Origin: Candidatus Villigracilis affinis
GTDB lineage: Bacteria; Chloroflexota; Anaerolineae; Anaerolineales; Villigracilaceae
NCBI GenBank assembly: GCA_016718275.1
Contig: JADKEA010000007.1
Span: 1-64,000, forward strand
DNA length: 64,000 nucleotides
Reading direction: 5' to 3'
Shown piece after piece: positions 1 to 9,120 of the stretch. The number at the start of each line of letters is the position of its first letter. Position 1 is the stretch's first letter. The notes beneath the pieces were generated by a model that saw nothing but the letters and a program-made list of their open reading frames with translations, was not told where the DNA came from and ran no database searches. The position numbers were made by a program, and so were the translations under genes.

Positions 1-24
1 CGCGGGTAACGCAAACCGTTAGCC
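1..24 (+). repeat. attC site, right end only (cut by window edge)
   Basis: The first bases repeat the right end of the downstream attC at 955-1101 (CGCGGGTAACGCAAACC then R' GTTAGCC at 18-24). The upstream cassette and its left core site lie outside the window. Confidence 0.8.
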
Positions 25-92
25 CGCAAGGCAATGTCCAACAAACCCACAAGTTGTTAGTTTTTCTCGAATTTACAGAAGGATAATCATTT

Positions 93-931
93 ATGAAATC
101 ACTAACAGGAAAAGTTGCGCTTGTCACAGGAGCAAGTCGCGGTGTTGGTAAAGGCATTGCTCTTGGATTAGGCGAAGCAGGAGCCACCGTTTATGTTACA
201 GGTCGAACAGTAGAAGAAGGAAAGGCGGCAGTGTCCTTGCCAGGCACCATATATCAAACAGCGGAAGAGATAACCAATCTAGGCGGCAAAGGTATTGCTG
301 TTCGTTGTGACCATCTGGAAGATGAAGAAGTGAAAGAATTGTTTCAACGCATTCAATCAGAACAAAACCGCTTAGATATTCTTGTCAACAATGTGTGGGG
401 CGGTTACGAATTCTTCAATGATGGTACGGAGTTTTGGAAAGAGAAAGGGTTTGGACTGCCCCAATTTCACGATGGGATAAGGCATTTCAATCGGGTGTGC
501 GAGCACATTATGTTGCCAGTGTCCTTGCCGCACCCTTCATGATTACGCAACAGTCTGGATTGATAGTTAACATCTCGTTCTTCGCAGCGCAACGTGATGA
601 TAAAGGAGTTTCCTACGCAGCCGCTAAAGCCGCTGATGATCGGATGGCGACAGCAATGGCTCATGAATTGCGAGAACATCATGTGGCAGTTATTAGCCTC
701 TATCCTGGGCTGGTACGCACAGAAAGCGTTATGAAGTCAGCAGAATTTTTCGATCTATCTAATTCAGAATCTCCGCAGTTCATTGGACGAGCGATTACTG
801 CGCTCGCTACTGATCCAGACGTTATGAAAAAATCGGGTCAAATCTTAGTAGCAGCGGCAGTCGCAAAAGAATATGGATTTAGCGATATTGATGGAAAGCA
901 ACCAAGACCTATTACAGTCAATGAAGCATAA
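93..931 (+). pseudogene. Short-chain dehydrogenase/reductase, DHRS1-like, frameshifted
   Basis: Cassette gene for an NAD(P)-dependent SDR of about 279 residues. The N-terminal frame (93-542) shows the Rossmann motif TGASRGVG at residues 13-20 and NNVWGG, the family variant of NNAG. The C-terminal frame (overlapping, to 931) shows the catalytic Ser region and YxxxK as YAAAK. The two frames join near 445-455, around an AAAGGGTTT run, and a one-base change would restore one protein. The start ATG at 93 has an AGAAGGA ribosome site. Substrate is unknown; human DHRS1-type SDRs share the NNVWGG form. Alone in its cassette between attC sites. The shift may be a sequencing error or real decay. Confidence 0.8.
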
Positions 932-954
932 AACAAGCGCTTCATATCAAAGCG

Positions 955-1101
955 GGCTAACAAAGCGTGCACCTGACGCTGGGGACTGCCCGTAGGGCGT
1001 GCGGCACGCTTCGCGTCAAGCAGTTTTCTACGCCTTTTCATTTTTCTGGCTGGACGGCTTCGCCGTCCCCGCCCCAGCGCGGGTAACGCAAACCGTTAGC
1101 C
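955..1101 (+). repeat. attC site 1 (family A)
   Basis: R'' GGCTAAC at 955-961 and R' GTTAGCC at 1095-1101. The interior has the CTGACGCTGGGG / CCCCAGCGCGGG complementary pair and the internal hairpin GGACGGC-TTC-GCCGTCC that mark family A. Confidence 0.9.
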
Positions 1102-1125
1102 ACATAACTCCAAAAGCATGTCAAC

Positions 1126-1758
1126 ATGAAATCAAGTCAGATTGAAAAAGTGATTGAGCAAATTAGGCTCTTACCCAATTCCCAAGTAGATTGTGGGATA
1201 GAACAAGGGCAGAATCAGCTTTTCGCTCATCTTAGCAAACATGTAACTACGCCTGAATTACTTGATTTGCCGTTTGAGTTATATGTTATGGAAACTAATA
1301 AAAGCCTTGCACGGATTGAAAATTTAATCAGTCCATACTCTTTACCCGTTGATTATCTATCGTTCTTAAATCGCTATGGCGGAATTACAATTTCCAGTAA
1401 AGATTACTATTTTGCTACTTTGGGCTTTGGTCCTATGGCTGAAGAATGGTATCCATATCTTATGGGTAAGGCTGGGCAGTATGAAAACGGGCTGCTTAAA
1501 ATAGGAACTCTTCGAATTCGTAATTTTATTGAAAACAATTTCATGTATGTTTCTTTTTTCCTTGATATTGGCGGTAGAATTCAGCAACACTGTGTTATTC
1601 AAGTTTCAATGTGGAAACTTAGAAACTTAAATTTACAAGATGTATTTCGAGACTTGCAATCCTGTTCATTTTGTTGGTCAATAGTTGCAAACTCTTTCGC
1701 AGAATGGCTTCAAATTGCCGCAAACACCAAAGGAAGATTTGAGAATTTTCAAACTTGA
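1126..1758 (+). CDS. SMI1/KNR4 family protein
   Basis: A 210-residue soluble protein with no signal peptide. The central part (about residues 60-90) reads IENLISPYSLPVDYLSFLNRYGG in pieces, the hallmark of the SMI1/KNR4 fold: a proline-rich turn, an acidic/aromatic helix and a YGG end. In bacteria this family includes immunity proteins of polymorphic toxin systems, but also many of unknown role. It occupies a cassette alone, with attC sites on both sides, and is clearly AT-rich. No toxin partner is visible in this window, so an orphan immunity function is only a possibility. Start ATG 1126 lies 24 bases after the attC. Confidence 0.7.
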   Translation: MKSSQIEKVIEQIRLLPNSQVDCGIEQGQNQLFAHLSKHVTTPELLDLPFELYVMETNKSLARIENLISPYSLPVDYLSFLNRYGGITISSKDYYFATLGFGPMAEEWYPYLMGKAGQYENGLLKIGTLRIRNFIENNFMYVSFFLDIGGRIQQHCVIQVSMWKLRNLNLQDVFRDLQSCSFCWSIVANSFAEWLQIAANTKGRFENFQT

Positions 1759-1792
1759 ATTCCAATACACAGTTTCCGTTTCGTCAAAATGT

Positions 1793-1928
1793 GGCTAACA
1801 AAGCATGCGCCTGACGCTGGGGCGTCTGCGGCACGCTTCGCGTCAAGCAGTTCTCTACGCCTTGGCATTTTTCCAGTTGGACGGCTTCGCCGTACCCGCC
1901 TTAGCGGAGGTAACGCAAACCGTTAGCC
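1793..1928 (+). repeat. attC site 2 (family A)
   Basis: R'' GGCTAAC at 1793-1799, R' GTTAGCC at 1922-1928. Internal GGACGGC/GCCGT hairpin is retained. The right end reads GGAGGTAACGCAAACC. Confidence 0.9.
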
Positions 1929-1951
1929 GCCCTCCAACCCTAGGGCTTTTT

Positions 1952-2648
1952 ATGAAGGATCAAACACCCAATAATCACGAGCACCGATTCCGTGGTTTAT
2001 TGGACAGATTGCTCTAGCCCTAGCTTTTTTTACTGGGCTTGCTGATGACTTAGTTTCGCCGGAGGAATGGAGTTGCTAAAGCAACACAAGTCATTTCTTC
2101 ATTAGAGATCTTCGATAATTTTGGCTTTAAAGTGTTTGATACAAATGGAATGAGTCCACCTGGGCAGAAGTCGGCTCAGGATCACATATTGAACTGATGG
2201 AATATTATTTGTCGCGTGATTGGAAGGCTTGGCGGACCCGTTGCCCATCGGCGCAAATGGTTACTCAGTCAAATAAATTATGTAGAGAGCAGACTGATGT
2301 TAAGTGTAATATTCAAACTTTGGGTGGGGATATTGGCTTGAGATTTCTTTGACGGAAATAAGTGGTTTGTCGTGAATTCAGGGTGGGCAGGGTAAAAATA
2401 CAGCTCATTCTTGTAATACAGCGGATGGATTTTCGACAACCGCTGTGAAAGCCTCATATGATACGTGGTGCCTTGTTAGATTTGAAGTTGATGCTGAAAA
2501 CGAAGCGATAACTTTCTTTGTTAAGGACAATGTTGGCAATATTCCAAAGATAGGCGTTAAAATGCAGAGTATTCACTTATACTGGCTGGATCATCATCAA
2601 ACAGGTTCCTTACTGGTTCGTTTGATTATCGAACATCTTCAACATCAG
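1952..2648 (+). pseudogene. Heavily decayed cassette gene, laminin-G-like secreted protein
   Basis: No single frame is open across this 700-base cassette, but coding-like pieces follow each other in different frames. ATG 1952 opens a short peptide; after a shift comes a piece ending LADDLVSPEEW. Then VAKATQVISSLEIFDNFGF, then SGSHIELMEYYLSRDWKAW, then a final piece (about 2445-2560) containing YDTWCLVRFEVDAENEAITFFV. That last pattern resembles beta-sandwich laminin/concanavalin-like modules, also seen in the lipoprotein at 38501-39595. At least four or five indels are needed to join the pieces, many more than in other broken genes here, so true decay is likely. Function unknown. Confidence 0.45.
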
Positions 2649-2772
2649 GGCTAACAGGCGCACTGGACGCTGGGGATCTGCGCAAATCCCAAGCAGTTTC
2701 TACGCCTTATCATTTTCTGGCTGGACGGCTTCGCCGTCCCCGTCCCAGCGCAGGTAACGCAAACCGTTGGGC
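2649..2772 (+). repeat. attC site 3 (family A)
   Basis: R'' GGCTAAC at 2649-2655 and R' GTTGGGC at 2766-2772. The left side is altered (AGGCGCACTGGACGCTGGGG) but the internal hairpin and right end are intact. Confidence 0.85.
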
Positions 2773-2820
2773 TTCACAACCATAATGAGTCCAAACCTAA
2801 TAAAAGGTAGAATTCACACA

Positions 2821-3371
2821 ATGCAAAATATACTCTTGGTTGTCGGATCTCCAGCCTCAGGAAAGAGCACCATCTCGCAGGCTATTGCAACGCGAAGCGC
2901 AAAAGGTGTACATATTCCAGTCGATGATCTTCGGACAATGGTACAAGGTGGCGTCCTCCATCCAGGACCGAATTGGACGCCAGAATTGATTCATCAACTT
3001 AAACTTGCACGGCAAACCGCAACAGACATGGCTTTGCGCTATCGAGAAGCCGACTTTTTAGTCGCGATAGATGATTTTGGGATCCGTTTTCGCAATTGCA
3101 GGAGTACGCTACACTCCTCAATCAGCCAAATATCACCCCAATTATTCTCAAGCCAGAGTTATCCGTTGTCCTAGCCCGCAACCATGCTCGTAATCCTCCA
3201 TCAGAGTTTCGGGAGCATATGGACGACGGCATTAGAATGATTTATGCGGATCTGGAGAAGCAAGAGTCCACGCTGAAGGCGCAGGGCTGGCTTATATTTG
3301 ATACATCGAATGACACAATAGAATCATCGGTTACCCGAATTATCACACTACTTGAAACTTCTACTAGTTGA
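2821..3371 (+). pseudogene. P-loop kinase (AAA_33/zeta-like), frameshifted
   Basis: A cassette-borne ATP-binding protein of about 183 residues in two frames. The first (from ATG 2821) carries Walker A GSPASGKST at residues 9-17 and an aspartate pair VDDLR typical of AAA_33/zeta-type small-molecule kinases. The second (to 3371) carries the arginine-rich lid (VVLARNHARN). Between 3075 and 3100 the frame must move by one base; adding one T to the TTTT run near 3074 gives a continuous IDDFWDPFSQLQEYATLL. The substrate is unknown; zeta toxins phosphorylate a cell-wall sugar precursor, but no antitoxin is seen. The chromosomal kinase at 25486 has the same general fold. Confidence 0.7.
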
Positions 3372-3449
3372 ATGCCAGCACTTCATGTGTAAAAAGAAAA
3401 AAATAGCGTGATACTTCTGCGTAAAGATATTCTCTTGTAAAATGACGAA

Positions 3450-3606
3450 GCCCAAAAACAAAGCGTGCAGCATGCACCTGACGCTGGGGACTGCCCGTAG
3501 GGCGTGCGGCACGCTTCGCGTCAAGCAGTTTTCTACGCCTTAGCATTTTTCCAGTTGGACGGCTTCGCCGTCCCCGCCCCAGCGCAGGTAACGCAAACCG
3601 TTGGGC
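3450..3606 (+). repeat. attC site 4 (family A)
   Basis: R' GTTGGGC at 3600-3606. The left core is damaged (GCCCAAA followed by extra A bases, 3450-3456), and the next stretch carries a short GCAGCAT insertion. The interior matches site 1 closely. Confidence 0.85.
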
Positions 3607-3636
3607 GGCTAAGCATAATCGAAAGGTGATCAAAAA

Positions 3637-4772
3637 ATGTCCACATCCTTTTCTGAACTCTTACGCGTTGATAAATTGACGGGATGTAAAAATTATTTGG
3701 GGTTTCTTGAGTCCCTTGCGTATCATTCCTTGCCAGATGAGCCAACGGATGAGCACCCAAGAGATAATAAAATAGGAAAGTGCAGGCTAAACACATCCAT
3801 TTTTTCAGCAATTATCTATGTTGACATGAACGACCATAGTGCTTAAACGAAATAAAAGGGAAGACATATGGCGATTCCATCTTGCGCTGGATGGGCATCC
3901 TGCTCTATGAGGAAAGCAACAGTGATGTGTACCGCCTTGGCGGTGATGAGTTTGCGGTATTACTCAAAATAGAGACGCGTGAGGAACACCTAGAATTAAT
4001 CGAACGCATCTTTAAGCGAATGGGACGAGAGGCAAGGCAGTTGGGTTTTACACGTGAAGCGGCTGATATTGCGCTCGTTTTTTTTGATGAGACCCCCAAC
4101 CGCCTTGATACCATTCTCATAAACATGGACGAAGCCATGACGAAGGTCAAAGATGATCGGGACTCCCATTTCATGACCTTTAATGTAATTGACTTTATAG
4201 ATGTTCCTTTTTCGGGTCGTGGGCTACTCCTTTCCAATATCCATCAGGTATTGGAAATGGGAAAAATCCTGGATGATGTTCAAGAAGAGGCTTACACCGA
4301 CGCGATTTCTGGTTTGCCTAATATGAAAGCAGCGTTGCTCAACATGGAAATGGTGCTCGAAAACTCAAAGGCGAATCAAAAAACTTATTCCATATTGATG
4401 ATAGACGGGGATAATATTCGTCTTTACAATAACATCAATTATGCTGCTGGCGATGAAATGATCCGTGATATGAGCATTGTGCTCAAGGGCAACTTGCGTC
4501 CAAGTGATTATATTGCACGCTGGCGAGTCGGCGATGAATTCATGGTAATTCTGCCAGATACGCCGCTAGAAGGCGCAAAAATAATCGGTGAACGATTTCG
4601 TTTGGCTGTTAAAGAAGCGTCAAAGAGTTGGTTATTTCCAACCACAATTTCCATTGGCATTGCTAGTTACCCAACTCACGGAGATAATATCAATGCTCTT
4701 ATTGACAAAGCGGAATCGGCGAACAAACACGCAAAAGACCAGGGCAAAGATCGAATAGTACTCGCAGATTAA
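3637..4772 (+). pseudogene. Tandem GGDEF-domain protein, frameshifted
   Basis: A cassette gene for about 378 residues with two GGDEF domains. Domain 1 starts with DKLTGCKNYLGFLESL and has YRLGGDEFAVLL with an intact GGDEF motif. Domain 2 starts DAISGLPNMKAAL, has a DGDN metal-site variant and ends in RVGDEFMVIL, so its signature is changed to VGDEF. The ATG at 3637 is preceded by GAAAGGTGATC. A stop at 3844 breaks domain 1; moving one base after GTGC near 3842 joins VDMNDHS to LNEIKGKTYGDSILRW and restores the usual DxND...YGD pattern. If intact, domain 1 could make cyclic di-GMP and domain 2 could be a sensor. No transmembrane segment is seen. Confidence 0.75.
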
Positions 4773-4812
4773 AACCGCTGGTTGCAGGTATCAGACGATT
4801 TGAGGAAACAAC

Positions 4813-5242
4813 ATGAACGTATTCATAGAAACATTGAAGAATTCAGATACAAGAACGCGTTATCATGAAAGCACTTTTCAAAGGAAAGAATCTTTCAAGA
4901 TAAATTCTCAATACCCCTTATGATTATGGTTTCATCATTGGAAGTAATAGGAAACACGATTGTATCGATTGTTATGTTTTGACTAACGAAACACTGATTG
5001 AAGGAAAACCTATTGATTGTGAGCCAGTGTTTATGCTCGAAGTGTATGAAGGTAGCGAAGAAGACCATAAAGCAATCATGAAAACGGTAGAATATGAAAT
5101 TGACAATGAAGAACTTGTGGAGAATACTATTAAATCCTTCATTACCAAAATTTGGAGTCAAAATCCTGAAGTAACGATTACCTTTGGAAGAAAAATAGGA
5201 AAAGAAGAAACCATAAACTTCATCAAGAGCAATCTGCGTTAA
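4813..5242 (+). pseudogene. Inorganic pyrophosphatase-like protein, frameshifted
   Basis: Second gene of the same cassette. ATG 4813, with a GAGGAAAC ribosome site, gives MNVFIETLKNSDTRTRYHES and stops at 4921. A one-base loss in the CCCC run at 4914-4917 would continue into QYPYDYGFIIG, DCIDCYVLT and MLEVYEGSEEDHKAIM. These match the YPxxYGF, DxDxLDCxVLT and EExDHK regions of family I soluble pyrophosphatases, with the second acidic cluster altered to HDCIDC. Full length would be about 142 residues, shorter than the usual 170. Substrate may differ from pyrophosphate because some metal ligands are replaced. This is the second frameshifted gene within one cassette. Confidence 0.65.
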
Positions 5243-5254
5243 CTTGCAAAACGC

Positions 5255-5389
5255 GCCCAACAAAGCGTGCACCCGACGTGTGGGATTCTGCGCGATTTAG
5301 GAGCATTTTTCTGGCTTCGGGTTTTTCCTACATCTCAAACATTGTCCACGCCCGCTACGGCGATGGTTCACGGGCGCAAATGGTTGGAC
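5255..5389 (+). repeat. attC site 5 (family C)
   Basis: R'' GCCCAAC at 5255-5261, R' GTTGGAC at 5383-5389. The interior is of a different type: CTGGCTTCGGGTTTTTCC in the middle and CACGGGCGCAAATG before R'. It shares only the ends with family A. Confidence 0.85.
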
Positions 5390-5430
5390 GGTTCTTGGCT
5401 AAACAACTAACTTAGGAGTAGACTTAATTC

Positions 5431-5869
5431 ATGCCACCTCTTTCCATCTTCACCTACAGTTTCACTGTTCCCCCAATCTGCCATTGATGAGTACGGACAT
5501 GTCAATAACGTCATCTATGTACAATGGATGCAGGATGCTGGCAGACGCCACCCAGAAGCAATTCCTGAATTTAAACAACCTGAAAACACGGGTTGGTTCG
5601 TACGTGAACATCGGATTGAATATCTTGCCCCTGCTTTTCTGGGTGATGAAATTGAAGTTCGCACATGGATAGCAGAATGGAAGCGTGTGCGAGCGCAACG
5701 CAGATATGAGTTTATTCGCAAGGCGGATGGCAAGATCCTTGTCAAAGGCGAAACACAATGGATATTCGTTGAACTGACCACTGGTAGACCCATCCCCATT
5801 CCTGTTGAGATGCTGGCTTTATTCCCAATCGTGTCAGAGCAAACCGACTCTGCCACCTCTATCCCATAA
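5431..5869 (+). pseudogene. Acyl-CoA thioesterase (4HBT hotdog), frameshifted
   Basis: A single-hotdog-fold thioesterase of about 145 residues. ATG 5431 with TTAGGAGTAG upstream starts MPPLSIFTYSFTVP and then shifts. Removing one C from the CCCCC run at 5471-5475 joins it to QSAIDEYGHVNNVIYVQWMQDAG, where D-E-Y-G-H-V-N-N is the 4HBT active-site signature. The remaining frame to 5869 has the expected EYLAPAFLGDEIEV and ETQWIFV strands. Such enzymes hydrolyse acyl-CoA or acyl-carrier thioesters in the cytoplasm. The following attC is degraded, so this gene and the next may now form one mobile unit. Confidence 0.78.
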
Positions 5870-5911
5870 ATCCGTTGACGCGTTTTTTGATGGTTACTAA
5901 ATTTTGGTTAC

Positions 5912-6022
5912 CGATTCTGTCTGCGCGATTTATAAGCATTTTCTGGCTTCGAGTTTTTCCTGCTCTCAAACAAAGTCCACGCCCGCCCCAGCGCCATGCT
6001 ACGCGAACGGAAACCACTGGGC
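5912..6022 (+). repeat. Degraded attC site 6 (family C)
   Basis: The interior (CTGCGCGATTTATAAGCATTT, TGGCTTCGAGTTTTTCC, GTCCACGCCCGCCCCAGCGCC, quoted in pieces) is attC-like. The left core site is absent and the right one is changed to ACTGGGC at 6016-6022. Probably no longer recombines. Confidence 0.6.
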
Positions 6023-6084
6023 GTTTCTTCACTCAACAATCAATTTATTGAATTTTAATGACTTGAGCCTTTCTTGAGGAAACC

Positions 6085-7219
6085 ATGATGAATGTACCAG
6101 AAAGTATTTACTTGTTTTACAAGGCTGATTTTATTACTTTTGGAATCAGAAAACGTTTCAAACTTAACCCGATGACGGCCACAGTTTTGTGGTATTTATT
6201 TTTCAATGGGGTTTTACTGATTACCGCTATTCATGACAACATTGTTTTCAGTACAAGCAGTCGAATTGGTTTATTAAATGATTTTGGTTGGTGGATAATT
6301 ACCACACTTGGTTTTAATGCAACCTTCTACACTTTTCTTTGGCTTCCAGATGGTGTCGCAAAAACAATTTCAGGGCTGGTGCAAAACAAAGTTATTGGCC
6401 TTCCTTCTTCACACAAGGATCAAGACGGAAAAGAAACATTGGATATTTATATTCAGAAGTTTTTTAGAAGTTATTCAAATCGTTTATGGTATATCATACC
6501 CTCTGTAATAGCCATTCCATTATTAGACTCTCTTGTTCAATCGCATCGAAAATTTTTGATTTGGGAAACCGCAAGCAACTTTAGTTTTGGTTTCACAATT
6601 TTTTTGTATATGTTTTTTTTTCTTTTTGTTCGTAACGCTCCTCACACGAGTGATTATTGTTATAGTCTGGCTAAATAAATTGTTCAAGGATTTTGATATA
6701 GATGTCAGGGTATTACATCCTGACAACGCAGGCGGATTAGCCCCTTTGAGTAGATTCGGAATGGCAATAGTTTATATGATTGTTATTATCGCAATATCAA
6801 ATGTTTTCGGTGATATATCAGAAGCGGTCATCACGTCAAAAGCCTATATTGATGTAGTCAGACAGCCATTTGTTTTTTCAACTTATATTGCTTATTCTGT
6901 ATTTGCATCCTTGGCGTTTTTTGCACCACTATCTCTGGCACATACTTCAATGAAAAAGGCGAAAAATCACTTTATTACAGAAATATCTGATCAATTTGAG
7001 ATTGAACTGGCAAATGTACAAACTTTACTGGCTGGGGATAACGCCAAATTGAAAAATAGTTTGTCAAAACTTGAAGAACTTCAAAAACTCTACAATGTTG
7101 CGTCAAAATTTCCCGTTTGGCCATTTAACATTGGCAATCTTGCTGGATTCTTTGGCGCTATAGTTTCTCCATTCTTAATTTCTTTAATATCCATCGTAAC
7201 TGAGCAGTTTTTTAAGTAA
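6085..7219 (+). pseudogene. Integral membrane protein of unknown function, frameshifted
   Basis: About 377 residues when two overlapping frames (6085-6678 and the one ending at 7219) are joined. The switch lies near 6600-6640, next to a run of eight T, where the first frame reads IFLYMFFFLFV and the second continues LFVTLLTRVIIVIVWL. Four to six hydrophobic helices are spread over the protein. A soluble stretch after helix 4 contains LHPDNAGGLAPLSRFG, and a coiled-coil-like part (NAKLKNSLSKLEELQKL) precedes the last helix. ATG 6085 follows a GAGGAAACC site. I do not recognise the family. AT content is clearly higher than in the chromosomal genes. Confidence 0.6.
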
Positions 7220-7287
7220 TTTCGAATTGAGAGAAACGGAACAAAAAATTACAGGTTCTCAGGCGGTGAGCCTAGCACAACAAAACC

Positions 7288-7480
7288 GCCCAACAAAGCA
7301 TGCACTGGCCCCACCCGTCCTTCGGACTGCTTCGCAATCCCCAAATATGGCATTGACATTTGAGATGGGACTTAATGTATACTGGCCGTATTTGGAGAGG
7401 GACTTGGCTTTGAGTTTTTCTGCTCCCAAGCAGAGTCCACGGGCTCTACGGCAGCGGTCCACGGGCGCAAACGGTTGGGC
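7288..7480 (+). repeat. attC site 7 (family B, long)
   Basis: R'' GCCCAAC at 7288-7294 and R' GTTGGGC at 7474-7480. At 193 bp it is one of the longest here. Interior marks of family B are CCGTCCTTCGGACTG, CCCCAAATA / TATTTGGAG and CTGCTCCCAAGCAGAG. Confidence 0.88.
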
Positions 7481-7552
7481 GCGTCCTCGCATAATCGAGT
7501 CACATCTTTCAATTTGAGTTAAACATTACCAAACAATTTATCAGGAGAGATT

Positions 7553-8887
7553 ATGAAACTATTCGAGAACTTGTTCAGAAAGAAGACCCAGACAGAAACC
7601 AAGGAAACATTTCATCAACTTTCCTTAGACAAGAATCGAATGGCAAACACAGAACAACTCGAAGTGTTGAAATCAGGCGTTGAGGCTTGGAACAGATGGC
7701 GGGAGAAGAATCCAGATGTGAAGATTGATCTCCGTAATGCCGATCTCGAAAACGCCAAGCTCAAGGCAGCCAATCTCGGTGGAGCTAACCTCAGTGGAGC
7801 CAATCTCAGTGCAGCTAATCTTGAGCGAGCAGATCTCAGGGAAGCCAATCTCAGTGGAGGCAATCTCAGGAAAGCCTATCTCTATGGAGCCAGGCTCAGG
7901 AGTGCCAATCTTGAGCGAGCCGATCTCGGGGGGGCAAATCTCATGAGAGCCAATCTCTGGGATGTCAATCTCAGAGGAGCCGATCTCGGGGGAGTCGATT
8001 TCTGGGATGCCGATCTAGAGCGAGCCGATCTTAGAGGGGCAAATCTCATTGGGGCAAGTTTCGGTGATGCCCGTCTCCCTCAAGCCAATCTCGCTGGAGC
8101 ATATCTCAAGGGAGTCAGTTTCCATGGAGCCGATCTCAGCCACGCCGATCTCAGCGGAGCTGATCTTAGTAATACTGTGTTAATCAATGCAAATTTTCTG
8201 AGGACAAAAGTTGATGGTGCAAATATCTCCAACAGTAAGATCTATGGTGTGAATGTCTGGGATCTGGAGGGTGAGTTTAAGGAACAAAATCAATTGATTA
8301 TTACGCTTGATGAGACATCTGCCATTACGGTAGATAATATTAAGGTTGCGCAGTTCATCTATCTCATATTGAATAACAAAGAAGTTCGGGATGTGCTTAA
8401 TACTCTCACCTCGAAAACTGTTTTGATCTTAGGTCGATTTGCATTGCCTGAACGCAAGGTGGTTTTAGATGCATTGAGAAATAAACTCCGTGAATATGAC
8501 CTCCTGCCAATTGTTTTCGATTTTGAACGTCCTGATGACAAGGATTTTACAGAAACAATCAAAACGCTGGCGGGGATGTGTTATTTTGTGATTGCTGATG
8601 TGACCAACCCGAAATCATCGCCGCTGGAATTGCAGGCAACTGTCCCTGATTATCAAATTCCGTTTGTGCCGATCATTCAGGAGGGCGAGAGTCCCTTTGC
8701 GATGATGGTAGATTTGCAGAAGAAATATGATTGGGTGTTGGATACGATCTCGTATAAAGACGGCGATCAACTCATCCGCATTTTGAAAAAGGGAATTATT
8801 GATCGTGCCATGCAAAAGCATGATGAGTTGAGGTTAATCAAAGCACAAATGCCTACAGTGATTTCTGCGAGTCAATTTGAAGAGTAA
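7553..8887 (+). CDS. Pentapeptide-repeat protein with C-terminal Rossmann/TIR-like domain
   Basis: A 444-residue cytoplasmic protein with a strong AGGAGAG ribosome site. Residues 58-225 are about 30 pentapeptide repeats (A(D/N)LxxAN pattern), forming a right-handed four-sided beta helix. Residues 265-420 are a separate alpha/beta domain with VLILGRFALPERKVVLDALR, LPIVFDFERP, YFVIADVTNPKSSPLELQA and PFVPIIQEGE in order. This order (beta strand, helix, DxT-x-SS-x-E-L-x-A, then a VPII strand) resembles TIR-like and nucleoside-2-deoxyribosyltransferase-like folds that act on NAD or nucleotides. The glutamate in SPLELQ would be the candidate catalytic residue. Similar pairings occur in putative defence proteins, but the role here is inference. 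Confidence 0.8.
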   Translation: MKLFENLFRKKTQTETKETFHQLSLDKNRMANTEQLEVLKSGVEAWNRWREKNPDVKIDLRNADLENAKLKAANLGGANLSGANLSAANLERADLREANLSGGNLRKAYLYGARLRSANLERADLGGANLMRANLWDVNLRGADLGGVDFWDADLERADLRGANLIGASFGDARLPQANLAGAYLKGVSFHGADLSHADLSGADLSNTVLINANFLRTKVDGANISNSKIYGVNVWDLEGEFKEQNQLIITLDETSAITVDNIKVAQFIYLILNNKEVRDVLNTLTSKTVLILGRFALPERKVVLDALRNKLREYDLLPIVFDFERPDDKDFTETIKTLAGMCYFVIADVTNPKSSPLELQATVPDYQIPFVPIIQEGESPFAMMVDLQKKYDWVLDTISYKDGDQLIRILKKGIIDRAMQKHDELRLIKAQMPTVISASQFEE

Positions 8888-8937
8888 TCTGAGTTAGGCG
8901 AAACCCAAAAGTAGAGTTTTCCCCACTCCCAAAACGC

Positions 8938-9085
8938 GCCCGACAAAGCGTGCACCTAACGCTGGGGACTGCCTGTAGGGCGTGCGGCACGCTTCGCGTT
9001 CAAGCAGTTTTCTACGCCTTAGCATTTTTCCAGTTGGACGGCTTCGCCGTCCCCGCCCCAGCGCAGGTAACGCAAACCGTTAGGC
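8938..9085 (+). repeat. attC site 8 (family A)
   Basis: R'' GCCCGAC at 8938-8944 (A to G in the core) and R' GTTAGGC at 9079-9085. Interior as in site 1. Confidence 0.88.
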
Positions 9086-9120
9086 ATTTCAGAGTATCGG
9101 ATAAATATTGTAAAGGCAAA

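Noticed and set aside
2821..3371. Zeta toxin of a toxin-antitoxin pair
   Set aside because: No antitoxin-like frame is adjacent and the kinase fold also covers many non-toxic enzymes.
838..3633. Minus-strand reading frames with a shared KLLDAKRAARPTGSPQRQ peptide (also at 11429-11644)
   Set aside because: They are translations of the family A attC repeats on the opposite strand; the shared peptide reflects repeated DNA, not a protein family.
8950..9120. Upstream start for the BNR-repeat membrane protein
   Set aside because: The extension lies inside attC site 8; ATG 9121 starts just after the site as in other cassettes.
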